Below are positions 50,931 to 58,234 of a DNA stretch of 64,000 nucleotides, in pieces (position 1 is the stretch's first letter; each line of letters begins with the position of its first letter). This stretch comes from an uncultured Alistipes sp. (GTDB lineage Bacteria > Bacteroidota > Bacteroidia > Bacteroidales > Rikenellaceae). Under the pieces are notes generated by a model. It did no database searches, had not been told where the DNA came from, and saw only the letters and a program-made list of their open reading frames with translations. The DNA lies in assembly GCA_938014215.1 (NCBI GenBank), contig CALLRW010000032.1, positions 1-64,000 on the forward strand, read 5' to 3'. Made by a program: the position numbers and the translations under genes.

Positions 50931-51490
50931 AACGGGTGGTATTCGAAAAGTTCGGGTGCCTGGGCCAGCGTCGGGCGGTGGAGGTCCTTCTCCGAGAGGA
51001 GGATCTCCTCCCGGGGGATCCGCCAGTCGATTCCCAGTGCGGGGTCATCCCAGGTGATGCCCCCTTCGGCCTGCGGGGCGTAATAGTTGTCGCATTTGTA
51101 CTGGAAGAGCGCCGTCTGGCTCAGCACGGCGAAGCCGTGGGCGAAGCCGCGCGGGATGAAGAGCTGGCGGTGGTTTTCGCCCGAGAGTTCGACGGCGACA
51201 TGCTGCCCGAAGGTGGGCGATCCGCGGCGGACGTCGACCGCCACGTCGAGCACACATCCCTCGACCACGCGGACCAGCTTGGCCTGGGCATGCTCGCCCA
51301 GCTGGAAGTGGAGGCCGCGCACGACGCCGTGCGACGAGCGGGATTCGTTGTCCTGGACGAAGTCCACGACGCCGACGGCCTCTTCGAACCGCCGCCGGGA
51401 GAAGCTCTCGAAGAAGTACCCGCGCCGGTCGCCGAAGACGACCGGTTCGAGGATGACGACCCCTTCGATCTTGGTTTTCAGGATATTCAT
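50927..51490 (-). CDS. rfbC: dTDP-4-dehydrorhamnose 3,5-epimerase
   Basis: A 187-residue cupin epimerase. Motifs seen are EPVVFGDRRGYFFESF, the catalytic His region SRSSHGVVRGLHFQ, VDVRRGSPTFG, and FIPRGFAHGFAVLS with the Tyr of YKCDNYY. It overlaps rfbA and rfbD by 4 bp. Confidence 0.96.
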   Translation of the reverse strand: MNILKTKIEGVVILEPVVFGDRRGYFFESFSRRRFEEAVGVVDFVQDNESRSSHGVVRGLHFQLGEHAQAKLVRVVEGCVLDVAVDVRRGSPTFGQHVAVELSGENHRQLFIPRGFAHGFAVLSQTALFQYKCDNYYAPQAEGGITWDDPALGIDWRIPREEILLSEKDLHRPTLAQAPELFEYHPL

Positions 51491-52374
51491 TCGTGATGAT
51501 TTTCGTCGATGAGTTTCAGCAGATACTGCCCGTACTGGTTTTTGAGCATCGGGCGGGCGACTTCGCGGACGCGGTCGGCCGAGATCCAGCCGTTTTCGTA
51601 GGCGATCCCCTCCAGACAGGCGATCTTGAGCCCCTGTCGCTTCTCGATCACCTCGACGAAGATCGAGGCTTCGGCCAGCGAGTCGTGGGTTCCGGTGTCG
51701 AGCCAGGCAAATCCCCGCTGCAGGGTCTGGACCTTGAGCTGTCCGTCGCGGAGGAAGGCCTGGTTGACCGAGGTGATCTCCAGTTCGCCGCGGGCCGAGG
51801 GTTTGATTCCGCGGGCGATCTCGACGACGCGGTTGGGGTAGAAGTAGAGGCCGACGATGGCGTAGTTGGACTTCGGGTGGGCGGGTTTCTCCTCGATCGA
51901 GAGGCAGTTGCCGGCGGCATCGAACTCCGCGACGCCATAGCGTTCGGGATCCTCGACGCGATAGCCGAAGATCGTGGCGCGGGCCTCCTCCTCGGCCCGT
52001 CGGACCGCCTCCCGCAGCATGGCCGTGAATCCCGAACCGTGGAAGATGTTGTCGCCGAGGACCAGACAGACGGCATCGTCGCCGATGAACTCCTCGCCGA
52101 TCAGGAAGGCCTGTGCCAGGCCGTCGGGCGAGGGTTGTTCGGCATAGCTCAGGCGGATGCCGAAGTCGGAGCCGTCGCCCAGCAGGCGGCGGAATCCGGG
52201 CAGGTCGGCCGGGGTCGAGATGAGCAGAATGTCGCGGATTCCGGCCAGCAGCAGCACCGAGAGCGGATAGTAGACCATCGGCTTGTCATAGATCGGGAGC
52301 AGCTGTTTGCTCACCCCTTTGGTAATCGGGTAGAGACGCGTGCCGGAGCCTCCGGCCAGAACGATGCCTTTCAT
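51487..52374 (-). CDS. rfbA: Glucose-1-phosphate thymidylyltransferase
   Basis: First enzyme of dTDP-L-rhamnose synthesis, 295 residues; makes dTDP-glucose from dTTP and glucose 1-phosphate. Motifs seen are LAGGSGTRLYPITKGVSKQL, YDKPMVYYPL, LVLGDNIFHG and EEKPAHPKSNYAIVGLYFY. It heads the four-gene rfbACDB operon. The rhamnose product feeds O-antigen, capsule or glycoprotein synthesis; no glycosyltransferase cluster adjoins. Confidence 0.96.
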   Translation of the reverse strand: MKGIVLAGGSGTRLYPITKGVSKQLLPIYDKPMVYYPLSVLLLAGIRDILLISTPADLPGFRRLLGDGSDFGIRLSYAEQPSPDGLAQAFLIGEEFIGDDAVCLVLGDNIFHGSGFTAMLREAVRRAEEEARATIFGYRVEDPERYGVAEFDAAGNCLSIEEKPAHPKSNYAIVGLYFYPNRVVEIARGIKPSARGELEITSVNQAFLRDGQLKVQTLQRGFAWLDTGTHDSLAEASIFVEVIEKRQGLKIACLEGIAYENGWISADRVREVARPMLKNQYGQYLLKLIDENHHE

Positions 52375-52399
52375 ATCGGGAGCTGTTTTTTCGGTTGAA

Positions 52400-52407
52400 C
52401 AAAGATA
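52400..52407 (-). promoter_or_regulatory. -7 box for rfbACDB
   Basis: TATCTTTG on the minus strand, 25 bp before the rfbA ATG. Confidence 0.68.
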
Positions 52408-52548
52408 GTTTTTTATTTTCGGATCGGAAAGCGAATTTTTGCTTTTTGCCTCGATGCGGCCAGCTTCGGGGCGCGGTTTTTGCGGAGAGACGTGGGGTCG
52501 ACGGGGGTTGCCGGCGGCGGGTGCCCGAAGAGTCGGCCGAAATCAGCA

Positions 52549-53664
52549 ATGAAAAATTCCGAATCCGAAGAGGCGCTGTTTGCCCTGTTGAGGGAGGCGC
52601 TGTGGGGCGAGGCGTTCGACGGCGGGCTTCTCGAGCGGCTCGATGCCGCGTCCTGGGAATCCCTGTACCGACTGGCGGCCGAACAGGGTGTGCTGGGACT
52701 GCTCTGGGAGGCGCTCGGCCGCCAGCCCGATTTCCGGCAGCCGCCCCGGCCGCTGCGGTTGCGCTGGGCCTTCGAGACGCGGCGCATCGAACGGCGCTGG
52801 CACCGCCAGCTGCGCACGATCGGCCGGCTGGCCGCTTTCTACGCCCGCCATGGCATCCCGATGATGCTGCTCAAGGGCTATGGCCTGAGCCGCTACTATC
52901 CCGTACCGGAGCACCGTCCCTGCGGCGACGTCGACATCTGGCTCTTCGGACGTCGGGCCGAGGGCGATGCGGCGCTCAGCCGCGAGTGGGGCATCGAGAT
53001 CGACCTGCTTCCGGAGCACCATTCGGTATTCCGCCTCGACGACATCCCCGTCGAGAACCACTACGAGTTTCTCAATACGTCGCATGCCGCCGATGCCCGT
53101 TACGAACGGCAGCTTCGCTTCCAGGCCGCGGCCCCCTGTGAGACGGTATCGATGGGTGAAACGCGGGTTTACCTCCCTCCGGCCACCTTTCAGGCGCTGT
53201 TTCTGCTGCGTCACGCCGCGGTTCACTTCGCCGGGAAGGGCATCGGCCTGCGCCACTTCGCCGACTGGATGCTCTTCGTTGCGCACAACCATCGACGCAT
53301 CGACTGGCCGGTGGTTGAGGCTGCCGTCCGGGAATCGGGCATGAGTCTCTTCGTAGAGGGTTTCTGCGCGCTCTGCGTCGATCGGCTGGGGCTCGACGCG
53401 GCCTGCCTGCCGCCGCTGCGATGCAATCCCGCGGTTGAGGCCCGCATGCTGGATCGGGTGCTCCATCCCGCGCTTTCGGGGGAGGTCCCTGCGGCACGGA
53501 TCCCCGGCATCTGGTTCCGGTTCCGACGCTGGTGGGCAGGGCGCTGGCAGCGCAGCCTGGTCTACGACGAATCGCTGCTGCGGAGTTTCCTGCGTATGGT
53601 CCGCCGCCATGTCGAACGCCATTGGCCCTTTCTCCGGCCGGCGCATCCTCTCGCCGGGGGATGA
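52549..53664 (+). CDS. Nucleotidyltransferase family protein
   Basis: A 371-residue protein of the NTP_transf_5-like family often found in Bacteroidota polysaccharide regions. A helical N-terminus precedes the nucleotidyltransferase core at about 100-210: MMLLKGYGLSRYYP, then the metal Asp pair in RPCGDVDIWLFG. A helical C-terminus carries RHFADWMLF and is Arg/Trp-rich. The target (protein AMPylation or sugar nucleotide) is unknown. ATG at 52549 is preferred; the frame extends 69 bp upstream without family similarity. It is divergent from rfbACDB, which may hint at a glycan role. Confidence 0.78.
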   Translation: MKNSESEEALFALLREALWGEAFDGGLLERLDAASWESLYRLAAEQGVLGLLWEALGRQPDFRQPPRPLRLRWAFETRRIERRWHRQLRTIGRLAAFYARHGIPMMLLKGYGLSRYYPVPEHRPCGDVDIWLFGRRAEGDAALSREWGIEIDLLPEHHSVFRLDDIPVENHYEFLNTSHAADARYERQLRFQAAAPCETVSMGETRVYLPPATFQALFLLRHAAVHFAGKGIGLRHFADWMLFVAHNHRRIDWPVVEAAVRESGMSLFVEGFCALCVDRLGLDAACLPPLRCNPAVEARMLDRVLHPALSGEVPAARIPGIWFRFRRWWAGRWQRSLVYDESLLRSFLRMVRRHVERHWPFLRPAHPLAGG

Positions 53665-53674
53665 TTGCGCGCGT

Positions 53675-53855
53675 TGTCTTTTCCGCCCGAGTTTTTCTAC
53701 CCGCTGTTTTCGCGCGTTGTTTTCCACTCGCAGTTTTCCCACCCGCAGTCGTTCCGCCTGCTCTTTTCCGCTTGCTCTTTTTTCCGCGCGCTGGTTTTCC
53801 GCCTGCTTTTCTGCCCGCTGTCTTTTCCTCCCGCTCTTTTTTTGCCCGCCGGGCC
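53675..53855 (-). repeat. Tandem array 13: about 15-bp units downstream of the SRP RNA
   Basis: Plus-strand words TTTTCCGCCTGCTC, CCCGCTGTTTTC and CACTCGCAGTTTTCC recur about every 14-18 bp. Purine content is about 86 percent on the minus strand, the sense strand of the SRP RNA gene, whose 3' end lies to the right. The array touches the 3' end of the convergent nucleotidyltransferase gene. Confidence 0.72.
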
Positions 53856-53909
53856 TGAAAAAAGCGGAGCTCGAAACTGCAGTTCCGGACTCCGCAGGGC
53901 ATAAAAAAA

Positions 53910-54005
53910 GGGTGAGCTACTTACATCGCACCGCTACAACCGCATACCCTTGCTTGATTCCTCACCTGGGGGATTCTGCGGGAGCTGGTCGTGTAAGACT
54001 CACCC
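53910..54005 (-). ncRNA. ffs: Signal recognition particle RNA (4.5S-like)
   Basis: On the minus strand, about 96 nt fold into one long hairpin: 5' GGGTGAGTCTTAC pairs with 3' GTAAGTAGCTCACCC. The apical domain has the diagnostic SRP S-domain pattern CAGG-TGA-GGAA-TCA-AGCA, i.e. a GGAA tetraloop flanked by the symmetric CAGG/AGCA loop that binds Ffh M domain. A seven-T tract follows the 3' end (53903-53909). A TACTTTTG -7 box lies 7 bp upstream (54012-54019). The RNA guides co-translational insertion of membrane proteins with Ffh and FtsY. Confidence 0.92.
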
Positions 54006-54011
54006 GGGGTG

Positions 54012-54019
54012 CAAAAGTA
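54012..54019 (-). promoter_or_regulatory. -7 box for the SRP RNA
   Basis: TACTTTTG on the minus strand, ending 7 bp before the predicted RNA 5' end. It is divergent from, and only 12 bp away from, the mltG -7 box. Confidence 0.7.
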
Positions 54020-54031
54020 GGAATATTTTCC

Positions 54032-54039
54032 TATCTTTG
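54032..54039 (+). promoter_or_regulatory. -7 box for mltG
   Basis: TATCTTTG, matching TAnnTTTG, 17 bp before the mltG ATG. Confidence 0.7.
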
Positions 54040-54056
54040 CAAAAAAAACAGGCGAA

Positions 54057-55070
54057 ATGCGAAAAAAAACCTTGCTCAGCATCTTTACGGGCTGCATCGT
54101 CCTCGGTATCGTGGCGGCAGCGGTGCTCTTTTCCCAGTTCAAGGGCAATGCCGTCCAGCGGGAATATGAACTTTTTGTCAGCTCGCATGCCACCTACGAC
54201 ATGCTGACCGACTCGCTGATGCCCTGCATCGACCACCATGCGGCCTTCCGCAGCTACGCCCGGCGCCTCGACCTGCCGGCGAGCTTCAAGCCCGGCCACT
54301 ACGTGCTGAAACCCGGCATGAGCGTCATCGAGATCGTGCGGATGCTCAAACTCGGGATGCAGACCCCCGTGCAGGTGACGATCCAGAACGTCCGCACGCC
54401 GGCCGAACTGGCCCGCCGGTTGGCCCGCCAGCTCGATACCGACTCCACGGCGCTGATGTCGGTCCTGACGTCGAAGGAGATGGCCGCCGAGGTGGGGTTC
54501 GACACGGTGACCCTCTTCTCGATGTTCATCCCCGACACCTACGAATTCTACTGGACGGTCTCGCCGCGGGATCTGGTGCTGCGCATGAAACGCGAGTACG
54601 ACCGTTTCTGGACGCCGGAGCGCGATGCCAAGCGGGCGCGCAGCGGGCTGAGCCGGCTCGGGGTGATGACCCTTGCCTCGATCGTCTACGAGGAGACCAA
54701 CAAGACCGACGAAATGCCCCGCATCGCCGGGGTCTACATCAACCGTCTGCGGCGGGGGATTCCACTGCAGGCCGACCCGACGGTCAAGTACGCCATGCAG
54801 GATTTCGGTCTGCGGCGCATCCTCCACAAACACCTGAAATACCCGTCGCCCTACAACACCTATATAAATAAGGGGCTTCCCCCCTCGCCGATCTGCATGC
54901 CGGGGAAGAATGCCATCGAGGCGGTGCTCGACTACGAGCAGCACGACTATATTTATTTCTGTGCGCGGCCGACGTTCGACGGCTACCACAACTTCGCCCG
55001 CACGCTTGCCGAGCACAATCGCAACGCCCGGGCCTACAGTGCCGAGCTGAATCGTCGAAAGATTAAATAA
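54057..55070 (+). CDS. mltG: Endolytic peptidoglycan transglycosylase MltG
   Basis: An inner-membrane protein of 337 residues with a periplasmic YceG-like domain that cleaves nascent glycan strands and ends their elongation. Features are an N-terminal anchor (about 7-27), a LysM-like subdomain (KPGHYVLKPGMSVIEIVRMLK), and the catalytic region TLASIVYEETNKTDEMPRIA with its Glu, followed by NRLRRGIPLQADPTVKYA and TYINKGLPPSPIC. The length is normal. It has its own promoter overlapping the divergent SRP RNA promoter. Confidence 0.95.
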   Translation: MRKKTLLSIFTGCIVLGIVAAAVLFSQFKGNAVQREYELFVSSHATYDMLTDSLMPCIDHHAAFRSYARRLDLPASFKPGHYVLKPGMSVIEIVRMLKLGMQTPVQVTIQNVRTPAELARRLARQLDTDSTALMSVLTSKEMAAEVGFDTVTLFSMFIPDTYEFYWTVSPRDLVLRMKREYDRFWTPERDAKRARSGLSRLGVMTLASIVYEETNKTDEMPRIAGVYINRLRRGIPLQADPTVKYAMQDFGLRRILHKHLKYPSPYNTYINKGLPPSPICMPGKNAIEAVLDYEQHDYIYFCARPTFDGYHNFARTLAEHNRNARAYSAELNRRKIK

Positions 55071-55076
55071 TTTTGT

Positions 55077-55084
55077 TATCTTTG
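55077..55084 (+). promoter_or_regulatory. -7 box almost touching the Sua5-type start
   Basis: TATCTTTG ends 7 bp before the ATG at 55092 and begins 6 bp after the mltG stop. Predicted mRNA leader is 0-3 nt. Confidence 0.6.
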
Positions 55085-55091
55085 CGGTCCC

Positions 55092-55694
55092 ATGTTGGTC
55101 AAGATCTATGAACGGAACCCCTCGGAGAGGGAGTTGAAGCGGGTCGTCGAGGCGCTGGAGCACGACGGCATCGTGATTTATCCCACCGACAGCGTCTATG
55201 CCTTCGGGTGTTCGCTGCGGTCGGCGAAGGCCGTCGAGCGGCTGCGCCATCTGCGCGGACGCAGCGATGCGCCGTTGACGGTGGTCTTCGACAGCATGGC
55301 CCGCGTGGCGGAGTTCTGTCGGGTGGACAATGCGGCGTTCCGGATCCTGAAGCGCAATCTTCCGGGTCCCTTCACCTTCATCCTGCCGGCCTCGTCGCGC
55401 ATTCCGGACAAGGCGCTGGAGCGCCGCCGCACGATCGGCATCCGTATTCCGGCCCATCCCGTGGCGCGGGCGGTTGTCGAGGCGCTGGGGTGTCCGATGA
55501 TCACGGCGTCGGTCAAGGACGACGACGAGGTGGTGGAGTATACGACCGATCCCGAGCTGATCGAGGAGCGTTATGGCCGCGAGGTGTCGCTGGTCATCGA
55601 CGGCGGCCCGGGCGACAACGTCCCCACGACAGTGGTCGACCTGACGGGCGACGAACCGGAGATCCTGCGCGAAGGCCGTGCCGAACTCCAGTGA
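55092..55694 (+). CDS. Threonylcarbamoyl-AMP synthase (Sua5/YciO/YrdC family)
   Basis: A cytosolic enzyme of 200 residues with the YrdC fold (IVIYPTDSVYAFGCSLRSAKAVERL, RPLTVVF-like RSDAPLTVVFDSM, PGPFTFILPAS, GIRIPAHP and GGPGDNVPTTVVDL). It should form TC-AMP from threonine, bicarbonate and ATP for TsaD (14562). The family also includes YciO, whose role is less certain; with only the YrdC domain here the choice rests on context. A repeat array begins at its stop codon. Confidence 0.86.
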   Translation: MLVKIYERNPSERELKRVVEALEHDGIVIYPTDSVYAFGCSLRSAKAVERLRHLRGRSDAPLTVVFDSMARVAEFCRVDNAAFRILKRNLPGPFTFILPASSRIPDKALERRRTIGIRIPAHPVARAVVEALGCPMITASVKDDDEVVEYTTDPELIEERYGREVSLVIDGGPGDNVPTTVVDLTGDEPEILREGRAELQ

Positions 55695-56075
55695 GCGCGG
55701 GGGCCGATAAGCGCGGGGTGCCGGTAAGATCGAGGGGGCAGAGAGACCCGGGAACCGATGAACCCAGCGCCTCGGGGCGTAGACCGATAAGCGTGGGGGG
55801 CCGGTAAGATCGAGGGGGCAGAGAGACCCGGGAACCGATGAACCCAGCGCCTCGGGGCGTAGACCGATAGGGGAGACCCCCGGTCGCGTCGGGAGCCGAT
55901 CCGGGGGCCGATAAGCCCGGGAGTCCATAAGCCCGGGGGCGTAAGACCAAGTGGTCATAAGACCGAGAGGGCGAGTGACTGGAGATATGCCCGGAGGAGG
56001 AGTGAGACCGGAGAAATGTCCGGGAGAGGAGAGAGGCCGGAGAAAGTACCGGAGGCCTGTGGAGAGCGGACCCGC
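55692..56075 (+). repeat. Tandem array 14: stop-codon-anchored units after the Sua5-type gene
   Basis: The gene's stop region AGTGAGCGCGGGGGCC is followed by GATAAGCGCGGGGTGCC, GGTAAGATCGAGGGGGCA, a diverged GAGAGACCCGGGAACC, and GATGAACCC..., units of about 16-25 bp. Most start with a stop triplet after two bases. The whole set (80 bp) is duplicated almost exactly: copy 1 at 55704-55783 and copy 2 at 55784-55863. More decayed units run to about 56075. About 72 percent purine on the sense strand by hand count. Confidence 0.92.
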
Positions 56076-56128
56076 AGGAGAGTAGATTCCGGTATGCAGT
56101 TTGAACGAACGAAACAAAAATCGAATAG

Positions 56129-56653
56129 ATGAAAAAGACTAATTTCTGGAACGAAGCCGCCCGCTACGGCGTCATCATGGCCTTGTTGGCCATCGTCTTC
56201 GACACGGTGGGTTTCTACACCCAGCATGCACTGGTGTCACTGGTGTCGCTGATTCTCTTTATCTTCCTGCTGACGATGTTCATGAAGCTGCGCGTGGCCC
56301 GCTACGGAGCCGACGGCTACAGCTACGGACAGTGTCTGGGCTTCATGGTGGCCGTGATGCTCTGCGCCGGCTTCATCGAGGGGGCCTACATGAGCGTGGC
56401 TTCCAACTGGCTCTTCGCCGCCAAGTACGACGCGATGATGAGCCAGCAGATCGGCGTTCTCGAGAGCACGGGCATCTACACCACCGACCAGTTGGTGATG
56501 ATGACCCGCTGGCTGCGTTCGCCGCTGGTGCTGATCTTCAGTTCGATGATCGGCTCGGCCATCAAGGGGGCCTTCTTCGGCCTCTTCATTGCGGCCTTCA
56601 CGCGTCGTGAGGCACAGCCTTTCCGCACGGACGACAATTCGCAGAACGCCTGA
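56129..56653 (+). CDS. DUF4199 family membrane protein
   Basis: A 174-residue inner-membrane protein with four predicted helices (about 10-28, 34-53, 70-95 and 130-155) and the DUF4199 pattern (NFWNEAARYGVIMALL, FMKLRVARYGADGYSYGQCLGFMVAVML). Function unknown. It overlaps the glycosyltransferase start by 1 bp (TGATG), part of a conserved trio DUF4199-GT2-DUF4293. Confidence 0.88.
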   Translation: MKKTNFWNEAARYGVIMALLAIVFDTVGFYTQHALVSLVSLILFIFLLTMFMKLRVARYGADGYSYGQCLGFMVAVMLCAGFIEGAYMSVASNWLFAAKYDAMMSQQIGVLESTGIYTTDQLVMMTRWLRSPLVLIFSSMIGSAIKGAFFGLFIAAFTRREAQPFRTDDNSQNA

Positions 56654-57609
56654 TGGAAAAACTCGACATTTCGGTCGTCGTTCCCCTCTACAACGAGGAG
56701 GAGTCGCTGCCCGAGCTGGCGGCGTGGATCGACCGCGTGGCCCGCGAAAACAGCCTGAGCTACGAATTGATCTTGGTGGACGACGGTTCGTCCGACGCGT
56801 CGTGGTCGGTGGTCGAACGGCTCAAGGAGCGTTATCCGGCCATCCGCGGCATCCGCTTCGGCCGCAATTACGGCAAGTCGGCCGCCCTGTACTGCGGCTT
56901 TGCGGCGGCTGAGGGGGAGGTGGTCTTCACGATGGATGCCGACCTGCAGGATTCGCCCGACGAGATCCCGGCCATGCGGCGGATGATCCTCGACGAGGGT
57001 TACGACCTGGTTTCGGGGTGGAAAAAGAAGCGCTACGACCCGATCGGCAAGCGTTGGCCGAGCAAATTCTTCAACTGGACGGCGCGGCGCGCCTCGGGTA
57101 TCATGCTCCATGACTTCAACTGCGGCCTGAAGGCCTACCGCCGGAAGGTGGTCAAGTCGATCGAGGTCTACGGCGAGATGCACCGTTTCATCCCGATCCT
57201 GGCCAAACAGGCGGGCTTCCGCCGTATCGGCGAGAAGGTCGTCCAGCACCACGCCCGCAAGTACGGACACTCGAAGTTCGGTCTCGAACGGACGGTCAAG
57301 GGGTATCTGGACCTGATATCGGTGATGTTCATGACCCACTTCGGCCGATCGCCGATGTACTTTTTCGGCGGACTGGGGACGGTGATGTTCCTGCTGGGCG
57401 GGGGAACGACCTGCTGGCTGATCGGCGAAAAGCTCTGGAAACAGTTCCACGGGCTGCCGCTGCGGGCCGTGACCGACCAGCCGCTGTTCTATCTGGCGAT
57501 TCTGGCCGTGATACTGGGCGTACAGCTCTTCCTGGCGGGTTTCCTGGGCGAGTTGATCAACCGCAACTCGACGGACCGCAACAAATACCTGATCGATCAA
57601 ACTCTGTAA
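56653..57609 (+). CDS. Family 2 glycosyltransferase (polyprenyl-phosphate type)
   Basis: A 318-residue membrane-associated glycosyltransferase like GtrB/DPM1. The GT-A core has VVVPLYNEEESLPEL (about 7-21), VDDGSSDASW, the DxD-type metal motif FTMDADLQDSPDEIP, and DFNCGLKAYRR. Two C-terminal helices (about 235-258 and 275-300) anchor it. It probably moves a sugar from a nucleotide donor to undecaprenyl phosphate for later envelope glycan or lipid modification. It is coupled to DUF4199 upstream and DUF4293 downstream (3 bp). Confidence 0.92.
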   Translation: MEKLDISVVVPLYNEEESLPELAAWIDRVARENSLSYELILVDDGSSDASWSVVERLKERYPAIRGIRFGRNYGKSAALYCGFAAAEGEVVFTMDADLQDSPDEIPAMRRMILDEGYDLVSGWKKKRYDPIGKRWPSKFFNWTARRASGIMLHDFNCGLKAYRRKVVKSIEVYGEMHRFIPILAKQAGFRRIGEKVVQHHARKYGHSKFGLERTVKGYLDLISVMFMTHFGRSPMYFFGGLGTVMFLLGGGTTCWLIGEKLWKQFHGLPLRAVTDQPLFYLAILAVILGVQLFLAGFLGELINRNSTDRNKYLIDQTL

Positions 57610-57612
57610 ACG

Positions 57613-58077
57613 ATGATACAACGAATCCAATCTCTTTATCTGCTGATCGTTGCGGCGCTGATGTCCGTGACGTTGTTTTCGCGGCTCGCGTGGTTCGGCG
57701 GTGACGGCGGCGAGTTCGGCCTCTACGCCTTCGCGCTGAAGAGCACGGAGGGTGAGGTGCTCCACTCGACCGTCTACCTGGGAATCCTGCTGGTGCTGGC
57801 GACGCTGCTGCCGCTGATCACGATCTTCCTCTACCGGCGCCGGATGCTTCAGATCCGGCTGTGCGTCGTGGAGATGGTCTTCCTGGTCGGAAGCGCCGTG
57901 ATGGAGGGCATCTACTACTTCCTGAGCAGCCGGGTAGTCTCCGAACTGGCCTTCCATACGCAGGGCGTGCGGGCGACGATCGCACTTCCGGTTGTGTGCC
58001 TGCTCTTCGCATGGCTGGCCGTGCGGGCGATCTTCCACGACGAACTGCTGGTTCGCGGGGCCGACCGGATTCGTTAA
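57613..58077 (+). CDS. DUF4293 family membrane protein
   Basis: A 154-residue protein with four helices, the first starting MIQRIQSLYLLIVAALMSVTL, the family signature, and the last LPVVCLLFAWLAVRAI. Function unknown. Its gene is 3 bp after the glycosyltransferase, with which it is probably co-transcribed. Confidence 0.88.
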   Translation: MIQRIQSLYLLIVAALMSVTLFSRLAWFGGDGGEFGLYAFALKSTEGEVLHSTVYLGILLVLATLLPLITIFLYRRRMLQIRLCVVEMVFLVGSAVMEGIYYFLSSRVVSELAFHTQGVRATIALPVVCLLFAWLAVRAIFHDELLVRGADRIR

Positions 58078-58122
58078 ATTGGCCAAAAAGCCGGGAATCA
58101 TATTAAAAGATTGTTACAAATC

Positions 58123-58153
58123 TTTGCAATTCCGGGAAATAATTTTAACTTTG
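58123..58153 (+). promoter_or_regulatory. Promoter of the surface lipoprotein cluster
   Basis: TTTG (58123-58126), a 19-bp spacer and TAACTTTG (58146-58153): a full-consensus Bacteroidota promoter, 81 bp before the ATG at 58235. Confidence 0.78.
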
Positions 58154-58234
58154 GGACGAATATCCGCTGTAGGAAACGAGATTTTAAGAAATACGATTGG
58201 CTACAGTTTTTATTTTTAACTAACACACATCTTT

